Assembly: GCA_030435675.1 (NCBI GenBank)
Contig: CM059625.1
Location: 10,602,001-10,666,000, forward strand
Direction of reading: 5' to 3'
DNA length: 64,000 nucleotides
From: Steinernema hermaphroditum
Lineage: Eukaryota > Nematoda > Chromadorea > Rhabditida > Steinernematidae
A program made the position numbers and the translations under genes. The notes under the pieces were generated by a model. That model searched no databases. It saw only the letters and a list, made by a program, of their open reading frames with translations, and was not told the DNA's origin. The first letter of the stretch is position 1. Each line of letters starts with the position of its first letter. Of the stretch, positions 1 through 12,882 are shown piece by piece.

Positions 1-1103
1 GATTTCAATGAATTGATAAGAATAATTGAAGAGTGCAGGGCCACAAGGTGTCGGTCCGTACCTTGTTCGTTGGCTCTATCACCATCGGAGGCACTGTGTT
101 TTTTTTTTGCACTTAGAATTTCGCACTTGAAAGCAAGCAAAATCACTTTGCAATAAACGGGCTTCCGGAAAGTTCAGTTCAACATCTTTGAACAAACAAA
201 GAGAAATGAAATGAAAGAAATAACGCGGAAACAAGGTCTATTCTTCATTTAAGAATTGTCTATTTTCGTATATTTAGCTAAGATTAGAATGCAAGGAACT
301 CAATCATTTATAATCTGGCCGTAGCAGAAAGATTCCTTTCGTCCGTAATGAAACTATTGAAGCTGAACCTGCATTGGCGCAAACCATCTCTCCTTGTCTT
401 AGCCGCACTAAAATCCCATTCTAGATTAGATTAAGGATTGCGTTTGAGCGGGACGATTATTAACTTCTGATTCTGAATAATTCCAACTTCTTCGAACTCA
501 ACTAAATGATATTTGGAAAAACCTTAATAACCACTTCATGAAAACATTGAGCATTGAAATCGAAAGTACTAAGTCGTCATTTGAAGCACGCGTTCACAGC
601 AATTCATGACCACCAGGTGCTGGATCGATTCCTTCACATAAATTCACATCACAATCGATACCGTTGTGACCACCACGGTGCCCTTTCCGTGCGCCCTTAA
701 CCAAACAAACATAAACCAGAGTCGTCTTCCCGCGTCTTTTCCGTACGTCTCGACCGCTCTAGTTCTCCTTTGTCGTGTTTTGAAACAACAGCATGTGTAT
801 AGATTAATTGGCATAAAAGAGATATTAACCTTGTCTTACGGCAACCTTACTCACACGACAGTTGTCGGGCAGGCTGGCAACCAATCTGGCCGGTCCCTTC
901 GACGGCACATTTGCCCCCAATCACCGAGATGTCCGCTCCCGCCGCTTTTACTGTTTGTTGCAATCAATTTATTGTCAGTCGCTTTCAAAAGGTCGACAGA
1001 GGTCAATTGGCAAGGTCCGTCGCTTTGTTGAGAGCTCCAACTCCGACTGCCTTTGACTCACTGTTTTCTTGATTAAACTAATGTTATCTTAGAGTAATTT
1101 CAG
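1..1103. other. Gene-free upstream stretch
   Basis: I see no convincing coding exon here. The short open frames at 666-1031 and 862-1056 have no domain and no sensible splice sites. The stretch probably holds intergenic DNA and upstream sequence of the tetraspanin gene. Confidence 0.5.
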
Positions 1104-3962
1104 ATGTATCGCGGGAACAAATGTCCACAATACTGCATGATAATATATTCGGTGGCGTTTTGGTGCTCTGGCTTTGGAATTCTCTTTCTCGGAATATGGA
1201 TGCTTGCCGAGCCTCGAAGAAGCTACATTCTCGACCTAGTCGACTTCTCTGAAGACGACCCTCTACTGCGATTTGGCTGCTATTTCGCAATTGTATCCGG
1301 AATCACAACACTCTTTGTTGGATTCTTGGCTTGCTGTGGAGCAATTAAGGGAGCAAGGTGCCTTCTTACCGGAGTGAGTCTCAACATAAACTATAATTTG
1401 TCAATTATCAAAGCGTCATTTCTTGTTCATATGGCACTATCATTCAGCTGCATTATTGTTTTGCCATATAACATTTTGTTAAAAAAACATTGAACCAAGA
1501 AGAGAAAAGAAAACGCAAAAATATTTATGTATCTATTTATCTTCTCCATATTTTTGATATCGGTTTTAATACCACTATAATAAAGCGCTAATATGATAAA
1601 ATGCAATTGGACAGATAAGTATACTTTCGACTTCTATGTTTTTCTTCTGTCCACAAGACAGGTTTAAGCAACTTCTATAATAACACAGCATATGCTTTTA
1701 CGTTTAACACTATGTTTCTCAATTAAATCTCTTTAGTTCGTGGCATTTGTAATATTTATATTCTTTGCCGAACTCTCCATCGGTGTCTTTGCTCTATTCT
1801 ACCGCGATAAGGTGAGTGAGAAGTGCTGAGTTTTGCTGTGACTGCTTCGCTAATATTCGATGCAGTTCCGCGACAACCGCATGCCCCATTACTTAGCGAA
1901 TTTTTCGACCAACCGATACAACAGAGACAAATGGGTCACACCGCTTATGGACACCATTCAATTCTACGTAAGCATTTCGGTTTCCCTGAAGGCCGCCCGC
2001 GTGATATGCTGTGAATTTGCAATTATTGGGAAGAGCCCGAATTAAAAGGTTTCTAGATAAGGAGCGCTGAATTCAAAGCGCATTATCAAAGCCTGATAAA
2101 GCACAATTACGGAGTACATTTGGAATCGGAACGGAATCGACGGATAACAGATGTCATTGATAAGATGCAGTTCTTTGTAAGTCAGTGAAAGTTCAAGAGA
2201 ATAAACGATCATGACATCAGGAGAAATGCTGCGGGATGGAAGGCAGCGACGATTGGCTGCACAGCCACTGGAGGGATTCCTTTCTGTTTCTACACTCCGC
2301 CGAAGTATCTGACATCACTCAGTCAATGGTACGCTTATCCAATATAAAATATGAAACATGTATTAGTGTTTCCGAAAAACTGAATTTATATGTACGGTAG
2401 CAAAGTTTCTGGAAATGTGAACCGGTAGTAAGTGTTACCCAAGCAGATATCTTTTTTATGTGTTTGAAAAAGAGGGGCAGTCAGCGGATTTTAATGCTCC
2501 GATGCAAGTGTCGCAAATGCAAAATTGTTCCAATCAGCCCGATCTAAATAGTTATTTTATGGTACTATTTATTAGCTTGTTTAGAATAAGGCCGTTCTCT
2601 TCCGCGTCTCGGCCAGTATTTTCGAAGCAATTAGTGTGATGACGCTTTTTCCGGGAAAGTATCGCAAATTCAATTTCTTCCCACAAAGCCTTATTAAAAT
2701 TCGAATAGACGTGATGCGTATCGGAATCTCTCGGAAAACAAGGCCGGAAAACAAAGATCCTCTCTAGGAGTTCTTGAGCACTTTTAATTACAAAAACAAC
2801 TGATTAGCTAGTTGTGGTCGGCGGCAAGTCAGGCGCAATAAAGATTTTAGCAATTAGTAAAAAAGCAATTTAAGGAGTACAGAGCCACTTAACCCATTAG
2901 CATGGAATATTAAAATTAAGCAAAATTTCTGCCACAGACATCGGTATATGCCTATCACTAACGTGTATCATTCACAAAAAAAGCCCTAGAAATCGTTCCT
3001 TCATCATCGATCTAAGTTTTGATTTTTACAACAATGGTTTCTGCAGCTACAGATCTCAACAAATCTCTTGAAAAGCAGACCATTTTTCGCTTCCAATTCA
3101 TATTAGGTAGCTGATGTATGTAACTTTTCAGCAGCAACCTTCCACCTTTGAAGAATCAAAGGAAAAGCCAAACGTTCCTGTCACCTGCTGCATGTCGATG
3201 AGGGATGCCACTGTCAGGAACCCAGTGCCCCGGAGTCTCGCTCGTTGTCAGCAACCGGCGGTTAATCGGATGTGGCGGCACCAAACGGTGATGTTTCCAA
3301 TACAGAGCTTTTCACGCGTGGTGGCCTTTTAACTCTTTGTCTCCCACATATCAGTGTTTGTGCAGTGTTGTTTGTTCAGCAACAATGCTGTGGAGGTATA
3401 GGTCCAAAAGACTACTACGGCGGCTACTGGTATCTAACGAACAAGGAACGAGGAACGCAATCCTTTGTACCGTTTTCCTGCTGCAAGCAAGCGCAAGCGG
3501 CTCGTGCATGGGCTATTCAGCCGATAGACCCGATGTGCTCGATTTATCCATACTACTCACAAGCTTTTAACAATTCCGTTCACACAGAGGTCTCCACCGG
3601 CGCAGCTGCCCTCAATTAACTTTAAAATTACAGGGCTGTCACAAGAAACTTCAGGAATGGTTTGATCAGCAAGTGATTATATTCGCCGTCGTCGGCTTCT
3701 CGTTAGCTGCATTCCAGGTGCGCCCGATTTCACTATCAATTTCTATGTATTTGTTTCTCTTTAGATAATCGGCATATGTCTTGCTATTATCATGTGCCGA
3801 CATATCCACGGCTACTCCTATGTAGGTGTATCCGTCTTTTGACTGCTTTCCATACATCACCCGAACTTCCATTCAACGGCTTTCCTGTTTTCGTTTTCAG
3901 AGTTGTCTGTTAGGGTACTTGTCGTTTCGCAAAACATTGTCATACTCAATCTCTGCATGTAA
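1104..3962 (+). CDS. Tetraspanin with alternative large-loop exons
   Basis: A four-pass membrane scaffold that organises surface proteins. Exon 1 (1104-1373) carries TM1 and TM2 and ends in a CCGAIKGARC segment. Exon 2 (1737-1811) carries TM3 and ends in YRDK. The large extracellular loop can then be read in two ways. Set A is 1866-1967 plus 3380-3589, with QQCCGG, a second CC pair and two more cysteines. Set B is 2057-2176, 2221-2328 and 3132-3287, with EKCCGMEG, VTCC and another cysteine. Both join in phase 0 to a shared exon (3634-3717, GCHKKLQEW plus the start of TM4) and to 3765 onward. The last exon either reads through to a stop at 3840-3842 or splices at 3826 to 3901-3962. Predicted proteins are about 272-287 residues (set A) and 296-311 (set B). 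The family call is firm. Alternative use of the loop exons is inferred from phase and motif content. Confidence 0.88.
2057..3287 (+). other. Alternative loop cassette B of the tetraspanin
   Basis: Three exons (2057-2176, 2221-2328, 3132-3287), all starting and ending in phase 0, make a complete second large extracellular loop. They encode an IRSAEFKAHYQ helix ending in DKMQFF, the CCG motif EKCCGMEGSDDW, and a VPVTCCMSM cysteine pair. They lie between the two exons of set A. Including both sets in one protein would give two CCG motifs in one loop, which is not a normal tetraspanin, so mutually exclusive use is the simplest reading. Confidence 0.7.
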
Positions 3963-4738
3963 GGGTTTCCGTGCGCACATCCACTCATTTCTGTTTAAAA
4001 TTGTGCGAAAATCGCGTTGTCGTCGTCTGAATTGGACAGCCAAGTGAGTCGTCTAATTATGTTTATTTCCATTTTCCTCCTCTCCTATCCAAAGACCATT
4101 TTGCCCTGCGCATCCCAAATTAATTTGGCGTATTTTGAAAACGCCTCTCGAATCTGGTCCATGCCTGGAGTGCTAATCGTCATTTCCTCCACATTTCCTT
4201 TGCTCTTATCTCCAGAGTCACAATCTCAGTCGTTCGAGCTGTCCTTTTTCGCGCTGTTCCTGAAATTTAATTTAGAGTTCTGGCAACCTTTAGACGCTTT
4301 CTGAAAGATTGTCGAACAATTAATTCGATGAAATTTAACACGATGTGTGAGCACACCCTTTCCTTTCTTGACCTCTCGCTACGGGTTCACTGAATATTGT
4401 ATTTACCATTGAGTTCCGTTCACAATAAATACCATTAAAGTGTTAAACAAACTCTTAAATCCTTTGCAGCCTAAATTTAGTGTCCAGATGATCGGTTTCG
4501 GCACTGCGTTCACTAATCTCAGAAGCTTAAGAGTAGTCCTTCTGGAACATCCGCAATGAAAAAACAAAGAGATGTCGTTCGTCATCGCTTTCAATCGTCA
4601 GTGGCTTGAGCACGTTATCCATTTAGGGTGATGCGGAATCTGAACTCGGCCCCGTTGTGACTCCCGATTGCGCGATCTCTGACGTCTTTGGACTGCGATG
4701 TCGGGATGACGTTCTCAGTTGGTCCTCCTGTTTCAGAA
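3963..4738. other. Gene-free stretch
   Basis: No supported gene. It lies between the tetraspanin and the neuropeptide gene and may hold the 3' UTR of the first and a 5' UTR exon of the second. The tttcag acceptor at 4731-4736 is just before the neuropeptide start codon. Confidence 0.5.
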
Positions 4739-4977
4739 ATGAAGAGTGTCAACCTCGTCTTCGTTGTCTTCTTGTTCTTGTTCGCCATGTCTTTCGGCAA
4801 TGCTTACATTCTGAAGCGCCATTACGAGTACCCCCGCTCCATTCGCACCATTTACGGCATGGTTCCCGACTTCAGTGCAATGATGAGGGTGTATGGTAAA
4901 AGATCCGATACAGGTATGTAATAACTTTAAATGACTTCTACAATGGCCACCTATTTCTAGATCTCCTCTTAGAATAA
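4739..4977 (+). CDS. Neuropeptide-like precursor, one amidated peptide
   Basis: A 63-residue secreted precursor made of two exons, 4739-4913 and 4961-4977. The first 22 or so residues form a signal peptide (MKSVNLVFVVFLFLFAMSFG). It is followed by a KR site, a stretch of about 26 residues, and then GKR. A glycine before a dibasic site is the usual signal for C-terminal amidation, so the main product would end in MMRVY-amide. A single arginine after HYEYP could allow a second cut, giving a shorter peptide starting SIRTIYG. A short acidic tail, SDTDLLLE, follows. The start was chosen because a splice acceptor lies 2 nt upstream and the signal peptide begins there. The stop codon lies within an AATAAA hexamer (4973-4978). 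I do not recognise the peptide family. Confidence 0.7.
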
Positions 4978-6889
4978 AGAAGAGTTGCTGTGAAAAGGAC
5001 ACGACTACCAAAGGACAACTGTTGACTAACATTCAACATTTTCAGATAAAGAGTAAATAGAAATGTGTTGACGTTATTTGAAGTCTTGTTCATGAAAAGC
5101 AACATAATAATACTGACAACACAAACATCGATTTGCAAGACATTAAATTATGTCCAGTAGGATGCAAGAAAAAAGGTGTCGATGAAAAAAAAGTGACCTT
5201 TTCATCACCAATCAACTGAAATAGGAGCTTAGCTGATATATCGGTTGTGTGTACGACACATGTTGGTGGTTACTTATATCGCGGTTCTTGTCATTGGAAC
5301 AAAGTGGCGTGCACGCAACTGCATATGAGTACCAGGAAGCGTTGTTATGATAAACCATGATAGTTTTTTACAATGTATGAAAATTTGCAAAGTATGGGTC
5401 TTGTACATTGTTGCCTCGGCTGGATGCACCGGATGTGACGCGACGTTGGCCGTTTGAAGCGACTGAGTTCGATTGATGAATGATGAGTCAGCCTCTCGTT
5501 TACCATCCCGATCGATTCGATCACTCACCTCTTGCTGGCATGCCCGTGAACGCCGCTCTTTTCCTCTTGTCTCCATTACGGGGGCTCTCTTTAACTCGGA
5601 CTCGTGATTTTGATTTATAACCGTGTTCATTTATGCATTTGCCTTCCGCTGTCAGGTTTTCTTGCGGTAAATCCATTCAGAACCTGGAGCTGGCAAATCT
5701 TTGCAATCTCAATGTGATGAATTTGCGACAAATAAGGAGGGTGGCGTAAATATGTGAAACAGGGGTGCCTTGACGGCGCTCGAGTAGTGCCCACAAAACT
5801 GTATTGTCCAGTAGATGACTCATATGATGATATACAAGGGGGAAAGTTTCGAAATGCATGAATCGAATAGTATTCGAAGTGCAGAAGTTATCAAACATGA
5901 GAGTGACTGGCTGGTTGCTTTTTGGGCAGCCGCCGTTGCTGGTAGATCGGGTCAAAGTGTCGAATAGGTCGCTTGTTCGCAGCATTATGTTGCCGCGCTC
6001 GCAATCAGTCAGTCACGACGACTGAGTGAGTTGAACGTGCGAGCGATCAGCGGCTGCCGATGAGTGAGTGACTCGCTGACGCTCTGAGCAGAAAACTGTG
6101 CGCTTTGGTTCGTTTTGCTCATATCGCCGGCGATGCCCGTACGTTCTGCTCAGCTCCGGCGTGACGAGTTCGCTGATGCGTTCTTCTTCTTCTTCTTTTT
6201 GCCATCGTGCACCACTCCATCGCACATCATCGAGGTTCTTTGTCGAATGTTGTTGCTTCACTGCCAGTCGTCAATCGATATCGTTCTTTCCCTCCTGATC
6301 GATTTTATTCTGAAGCTTTTTTTTTCTGCTGCCAATCTGAGCAGTGGTGTCAGTAGAACTAACTTAGAAGGGTATCACCATTCGCCGCTCGTAATTTTCG
6401 TTCTGGAATATCACGCATTTTGCACTGTGTGGTGAATTGTGTGATTTGATACGTACAATAGTGAATCGTCAGAGCGCATCGTCACATCCACACTGGATTG
6501 TCTATGAGATGCGGTGCCATGCGATAATTGTCATCGGTCGTAATTACTGATTACGCGCATAAGTTGTTTGCAGAATATTGCGGAATGCCAAAATACGAAC
6601 GATTTTACGATTTACGATTTACAAAATACGAAGGCAAATCAAAAACATTTCACGCCCATTGATAAATGTGCGCACGATCGATCGAATTGTTTCGTTTCTT
6701 GACAGATCCACTCCACATTTTTTGTGAGTATATGAAAGCGCATTTTCACTATTCTCGCCACGTCTTCACTTAATTCAGTTGTGACGCAGAAATTTAAGTG
6801 CAAACTCTGTAGTTCGTCATGTGTTTGTTGGTTTAAACTGTAATTTTCTTCATTTTTCAGAGGTCCGCAACTCTTAGATTTCGGCTGTG
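4978..6889. other. Upstream region of the Rac gene
   Basis: About 1.9 kb with no supported coding exon. It contains a (TTC)n-type microsatellite around 6181-6200. A splice acceptor (catttttcag, 6851-6860) shortly before the Rac start marks the beginning of the Rac leader exon. Open frames such as 5274-5630 (-) and 6115-6435 (+) show no domain. Confidence 0.5.
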
Positions 6890-7620
<731 letters not shown>

Positions 7621-8434
7621 TCGAACCAGAACAGTTTTAACTTCTCACTCTGCCATATCCTTATGATTTCTATGTTGAGCCCTTTAATTTTGTATAATAT
7701 TTTTGATTTCTAATAGTAATTTATTCTGTTTAAACTAATTGTGTCTTAATTCGTACGCTATTATGAGCACGAAGTAATAACAACCCTTGGAGATCTTTGT
7801 ATCCCTATATTGTACTGTTCTTTTGTTTGTATCATAGTGTTCTACTCGAGGTATGATTCCGTCTTCAGCTTTCAAAGTGCTGGTGTTCTCTTATAATTTT
7901 GCCTTCGTATTCCTTTCTGATTCGACGTGTTCTGTCGATAGCTGTTGTGTCTTATTTTTGTATATGTGGCCTTGCGCACGGTCTATGCTGTGTTAATTGC
8001 AGTGCATTCGCCCATTTTCGTAAGTATGGTGTATGTGGATGGTAACGTATCAGATTCGAAAATTTCCAGGATTGTTTGCATTCACGTATATATGCTTCAT
8101 GGTTAATTTTACTGGCCATCTTACGCTATCTCTGGGAAAATGCAGAGAAAATGAGCTGTATGTGTGCATAAATAAATTGGTTTGCTTATAACTTTCAACT
8201 CCAGAGAGGGTAGTTGGCCCTTTTTACTATTACGTGCGTAGTGCGACCGCGCGTTCTTCGGTATTTATACATCTTTTCTTCGCTTGTTTGATTTTACGAA
8301 AAAATCCAAACTGGCGTGACGAACGTTACTATAATATAATATCTGTCGTTACTGGTCTTAAACGGAATAGCTTGTACGAAACGTGTTCAGCAACTCTGAT
8401 TCGATGAACTCTTGTTCCGTTTAGATTATCCGAG
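7621..8434. other. Rac 3' region and spacer
   Basis: T-rich non-coding sequence, likely the Rac 3' UTR and then the spacer before nud-2. An aataaa hexamer lies near 8170. A ttag acceptor at 8421-8424 precedes the nud-2 start. No other gene is seen. Confidence 0.5.
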
Positions 8435-9547
8435 ATGTCTAATAATAACACCGAAGTGATGGAGTTGGAGTTCTACAAGAAGGAAGTGTGCAGACTGCAG
8501 GAACTGTATGGATATTAATGATTATCATTACGAAATTGTGACTTTAGTTTGGAGAAGGAGCAAAAAGATTTCGACGAATACCAGACTGACAGTCGTGATT
8601 TGGAAGAAACACTGACGCGTGAGATCGATGATCTGAAAGCCGAGAAAGCAAAACTTCTACGAAACATCGATCTCCAAAAATCGCAACAGAAGGCTCAAAG
8701 CGTAACTCGCAATCTCTTGTGTGGTTCCCAATTTGTTTCGTTTTCTTTTAGGAACGGCATGATCGGGAACGACGCGATCTGCTCTTGAACGAGCAGCGAC
8801 TGACTAAACTTCTAGAAGAGAAGCGCGCTGAGTGCGAGGAACTGACAAACACGGTCCGCAAGTTGGAGACGCAAAACGAATCACTGGAACGTTCCCAGAG
8901 GTATTTAGGTGATGTTCTGCCGTGACGCATCTTGCAGTGACATTTCAGAACTGGCATGCAGGAACTTTCTGATCTGTCTGACAAGTTGAATACTGCTCTT
9001 GAGCGAGTCGTCCTCGTTGAGTCTGAGCTTACTGAGACATCCGACCAGAATGTATACTCTTGTTCTTCCTTCATAAATGTTTATGGGCTCATTTCCAGGA
9101 GGAATTTCAGCGTCTAAAAGAAGAAAATAACTACTTACGCGAGGAGTTAGAGGAGGCGAAAAAGTCTTCATCAAGCAACTCCGTCAATGGGTCGGAAACT
9201 CCGGAATCGTGCATCTGCGAAATGCGTATGTTTTTCTCCCGTCTAGTATCGGATGCTTACGGTGAAATTTCTAATTTCTACTTACAGGTAATGCCACGAA
9301 TACGATAAATAAGATCGATTCGCACTCGAAACCCCACAAACGCAATGTCCTTCCACTCATTAAGGATCCCATCAGTGTTATCATAAAGATGAACCAGATC
9401 GTCCGCGACTTATTATTGAAAGTCGATGTTAGTCAATGCGTAACTGTGTACGTTCAGTCCCATCATCAATGCATTTCATTTTAGGAAATGGAGAACAAAA
9501 TGGCTCGTCTGAACTCTACAAATGCTTCAAGTACGACAGGGATCTAG
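8435..9547 (+). CDS. nud-2: NUD-2 / NDE1-NDEL1 dynein regulator
   Basis: A coiled-coil partner of LIS-1 and dynein that acts in nuclear migration and at centrosomes and kinetochores. Seven exons (8435-8505, 8548-8701, 8752-8900, 8949-9051, 9099-9225, 9288-9427, 9485-9547) give 268 residues with every phase matching. The N-terminal two thirds are heptad-rich and acidic/basic, with the family pattern around RDLEETLTREIDDLKAEKAKL, KLNTALERVVLVESEL and EFQRLKEENNYLREELEEA. A serine-rich linker follows, then a short C-terminal helix (VIIKMNQIVRDLLLKVDEMENKMA) matching the NUDE C-terminal domain. It is shorter than human NDE1. The start follows a splice acceptor by about 10 nt. Confidence 0.88.
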
Positions 9548-10895
9548 TCATTAGTTTCCTATATCAAATCAGCAAAATTATGGTATGCATTGTAAGTCAC
9601 CTTCTCTCTTAATTCTTTCTATATCAGGTATAGTGTAATTACAGGTATTCAACATTCGGGTGAACTCTATGATCTGCGTTATATTTCTATCAACCTTTAT
9701 CGAGGCGTTATTCACTTCTTGTATAGTGGCTATATGCAAACAATTCTTACTCACATATTATGTTATTGATGAATTGTTGGACTGTCTGTTTTCACTTTAA
9801 TGCGGATGTGTGGGAACATAATGGACATAACTTTTAAACCTTCCGCAAATTGTTTTCTGCTTCATGTCGAGTATAATGGTGCTAACGTCGGAACTGCTTA
9901 ATGAAGTATTGCAATAATTGTCCATTGTTTATCGTACATATTTCGAAATCGGGGCCATGTTGGGGCTTGATTCACCAGTGGGCTCTTCGTTGCTGAGCCG
10001 AGTGCGATGTTGGCTATCATTTCCTCTTTCAATGCTATAGGTGATGATGCAAAAACAGACATTTAGCTTTTTGGTGTACTCAGTACTGGTATTGGGTAGT
10101 CATTTAAGTAGTTCCCGTCGGTGTTGGATGTTGGTTTTCCTCGGCTATGCGTCCTATTTGGTCAATTGTGGCAGGTGTTCTTAACGTATACGTCGCTTGA
10201 CATTTCGGCTTTTGCGATTCTGGTGGTGCACTGTACCATTTGTTGGCTCCAACGACGAAGTAGATTCGAACTCCGAATCTAATAGGCAAAAGCCTTTCAA
10301 AAGTACAAACCGTGCTCGATTTTGAATGATTTTTATCGTTTTGCTCGATTATGTGACTTCCAATGCACTGCTTTTCTCCACCGCGTTCGGTGTGTGGGTG
10401 AAACGGTAAGGCACGAACTATCGCGGCGGGTTGCCAGATTTCAAGAGACAGATGGAAACGACACGTGAAGGTCAGGAGCGAACCACTTGCTTCTTGAACA
10501 AAGAAACAAAGGTTCTCCCGCGTGTTCACCTTCCCCTCAAAGTGATTTCGTTCCCCTCTTCGGGCAGCTGCGACCGTCGTTTGCGACGTTTTTATACTGC
10601 TGTTGCTGTCCTTGCTGAATTGAAAGCTTCTCTCAGCGTTTTCGCACTGATCGGTTCTTCCCAGATGCACTTTTAGGGCTGATCAACATCGTCAAAGGAA
10701 TGGTTGAACTACAAGCAAAGGGCATCCTTGCTGTTTTGCAGCTACTGTCGAACGCCATCCCGCCCCCCGTTACACGCGCCCAAGCTGAAATTATTCATTG
10801 ACGACTCACTTACATCGATATCCATTGAACTGTACCTGCTGTCCACCTCTGATCGTCTTTCTTATGCGCGAGATGAGGACGAATCGTCGTATCGA
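9548..10895. other. Gene-free stretch
   Basis: No supported gene. An unusually long minus-strand open frame (10104-10670) has no internal methionine and no recognisable domain, so I do not call it. Confidence 0.5.
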
Positions 10896-12882
10896 ATGTC
10901 TGAGAATGTCGATAGAGATTCGATACGAGATTCGACCCTTTCTCAAGCGGCAAAAGTCACCACCGAAAAACAGTAAGTTTCCATCTGTTATTGCACCTTT
11001 CTTATTATAGTCGGCCCGCAAGCGAAATGACAAAATTTCAGCGGTGTCCCGGGCCTGGTCCCGGCACTGTTTTGATGAGTATTTCAATTTGTAGAAGATG
11101 TGTCATGTCGTGACAACCGAAGCTTTGGGACGAGAAACGAGCATTTTGAGCCCGAGTTTGCGGAATTTCTCATTTCGTTTGCGCTCCGACTATATGTGCT
11201 CATTGTTGGAAAATAAGAGCGTAGAAGGAAAGCGAAACAAATTGTGCCAACTTCAGGCCTGCATGACAAACAACCGTTAGCCTTGTTTCTGTGGCCTAGT
11301 ATTTATTTTCCAATTTCCTTTTGGAATGAGAAAAGAATTCCAATTCCGGAATTATCGTACCGTTAAATTAACCATATGTTTCATATATATGCAATATGTA
11401 TGTCTCAACTTCACACGTTTGAGCTGGGACGGTTGTTTTTTTTTTCTTGCACAACCTAAATGAGGATTGATAGATTCGACGATTTTGCGTTTCAAACCCA
11501 TCCTTTCATAGATTCCTTACCATGGAGTTATCAATCGTCTTTGATATCTTCTGAAACCTCAGCAGCTTAAATGATTTTTGGCAGGCAACCGAAAATGCAC
11601 AAAACCTAGTTATGGTAGGATTACGAAAACATTATGAGAACATGTCGAGAAGATCCACATCTATTGGAGCGCATAAATTTCCCAAACACTTTGAGTAGCT
11701 ACTGGCAATAAGGCAATGTCGCAAAAACGATATTCACAATTCCATTGACTGAAAGGGAACGCCATATTTCTCGTCCACTATCGCACGAGAAAAGAGTATT
11801 GAGTAATCCTTGGTTAATTTTTGAACCGACGATATAAATTATTTTGCACGACTAGTATTATCTACATTAACACTACGGCGAAAAAACGTCGTGCAAGACA
11901 TTGTTTGACGGCACTTGTCGGAACGACGAATGAGCTTGCATATACATGTCTGCTTATAGTTTGGCAAGTGATTTTGGCGAGATCTCGGTTATCAATACGC
12001 AAGAGAAATGACACTGACTCCTCAAATCCCGAGGGCCGTAGATGCTGTGCTGTTTGGATTGTGTTGCTTTTTCCGGCGCTACTATACTCCTGAAGTCGGG
12101 GAATTAGGAGCTGCGAAACTTCTCAGTAAGTGGAATTGGCGTGTGACGTCGGAAGAGACTCTTCACGCCGACGACTTATTTGTTTTCGTTTCTAGCATCA
12201 ATTAAATAATTTGCAGATCGATTGGCGATAATTCCATCGATGTAGATGACTTCGTCTTAGCGTGAGCGTTTTTGACTGTTTACCCTTGAAAGAACACATC
12301 GTTGGAATCGTCATTCGACCGCAACGTATAAATTCATTTAGAAAAATGAAAGGGCCAAAATGATGCAGATTCGCAATAAACGACCACTTGTATCGGTTTC
12401 GTGTTGTTGACAAGAACCGTTTAGAGGGCTTTCGTGATGGTGCTGAGGCAAAATTGCTATCCGGCAACAACCTCGTCCGCTCTCGATGTGTGACTTCTAC
12501 TCGAAATCACTTTTTTCAACGCACATCTAAGCTAAACTTGGCATATTTTCATTTTTATCTGTACGCACTATTTTCGTTTGAGAAAACATTTCGCTCTGCC
12601 TGTTCCTCTTTCACTTTATTCCCCGTGCAACCAATTTCCAGGTGGCGAAATGGTCGTTCACAGGCCCCGCCCACAGCGCTTTCAGAATTAAGGAATAAGC
12701 TTGGCTCATTGTCACTTCAGCCCTCTTCCGTGAAACATGGTAAGTGGTAAATCCAAGGTTTGAACGAAAATGTCTCTTGCCTCCTGTTTTAGGATTAAAC
12801 ACAAATCATGTTAGTTCTCTAAGATTAATTTTCGTTGTGTTTAGAACTGCTCGCCTCGAAGCAACGACTTTCTCGCAACTGA
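10896..12882 (+). CDS. Possible small three-exon gene, unknown function
   Basis: A tentative 70-residue protein. Exon A (10896-10972) starts MSENVDRDSIRDSTLSQAAK and ends at a consensus gtaagt donor in phase 2. Exon B (12642-12739) follows a strong polypyrimidine acceptor, encodes WRNGRSQAPPTALSELRNKL and a serine-rich stretch, and ends at another gtaagt in phase 1. Exon C (12845-12882) adds ELLASKQRLSRN and a stop. All phases match and the sum is 71 codons. Against it: the 1.7-kb first intron is far longer than most introns here, and the frame is open upstream of the chosen ATG. Exon B could instead join an exon at 12793 that runs to 12962. No family recognised. Confidence 0.38.

Noticed and set aside
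2057..2176. Reading tetraspanin cassette B as part of a separate second tetraspanin gene
   Set aside because: It has no TM1-TM3 exons of its own, and its phases fit exactly to the shared upstream and downstream exons of the one gene.
10104..10670. 188-codon open frame on the minus strand
   Set aside because: Its first codon is not ATG, it has no methionine anywhere inside, and I see no domain or splice logic. Most likely chance.
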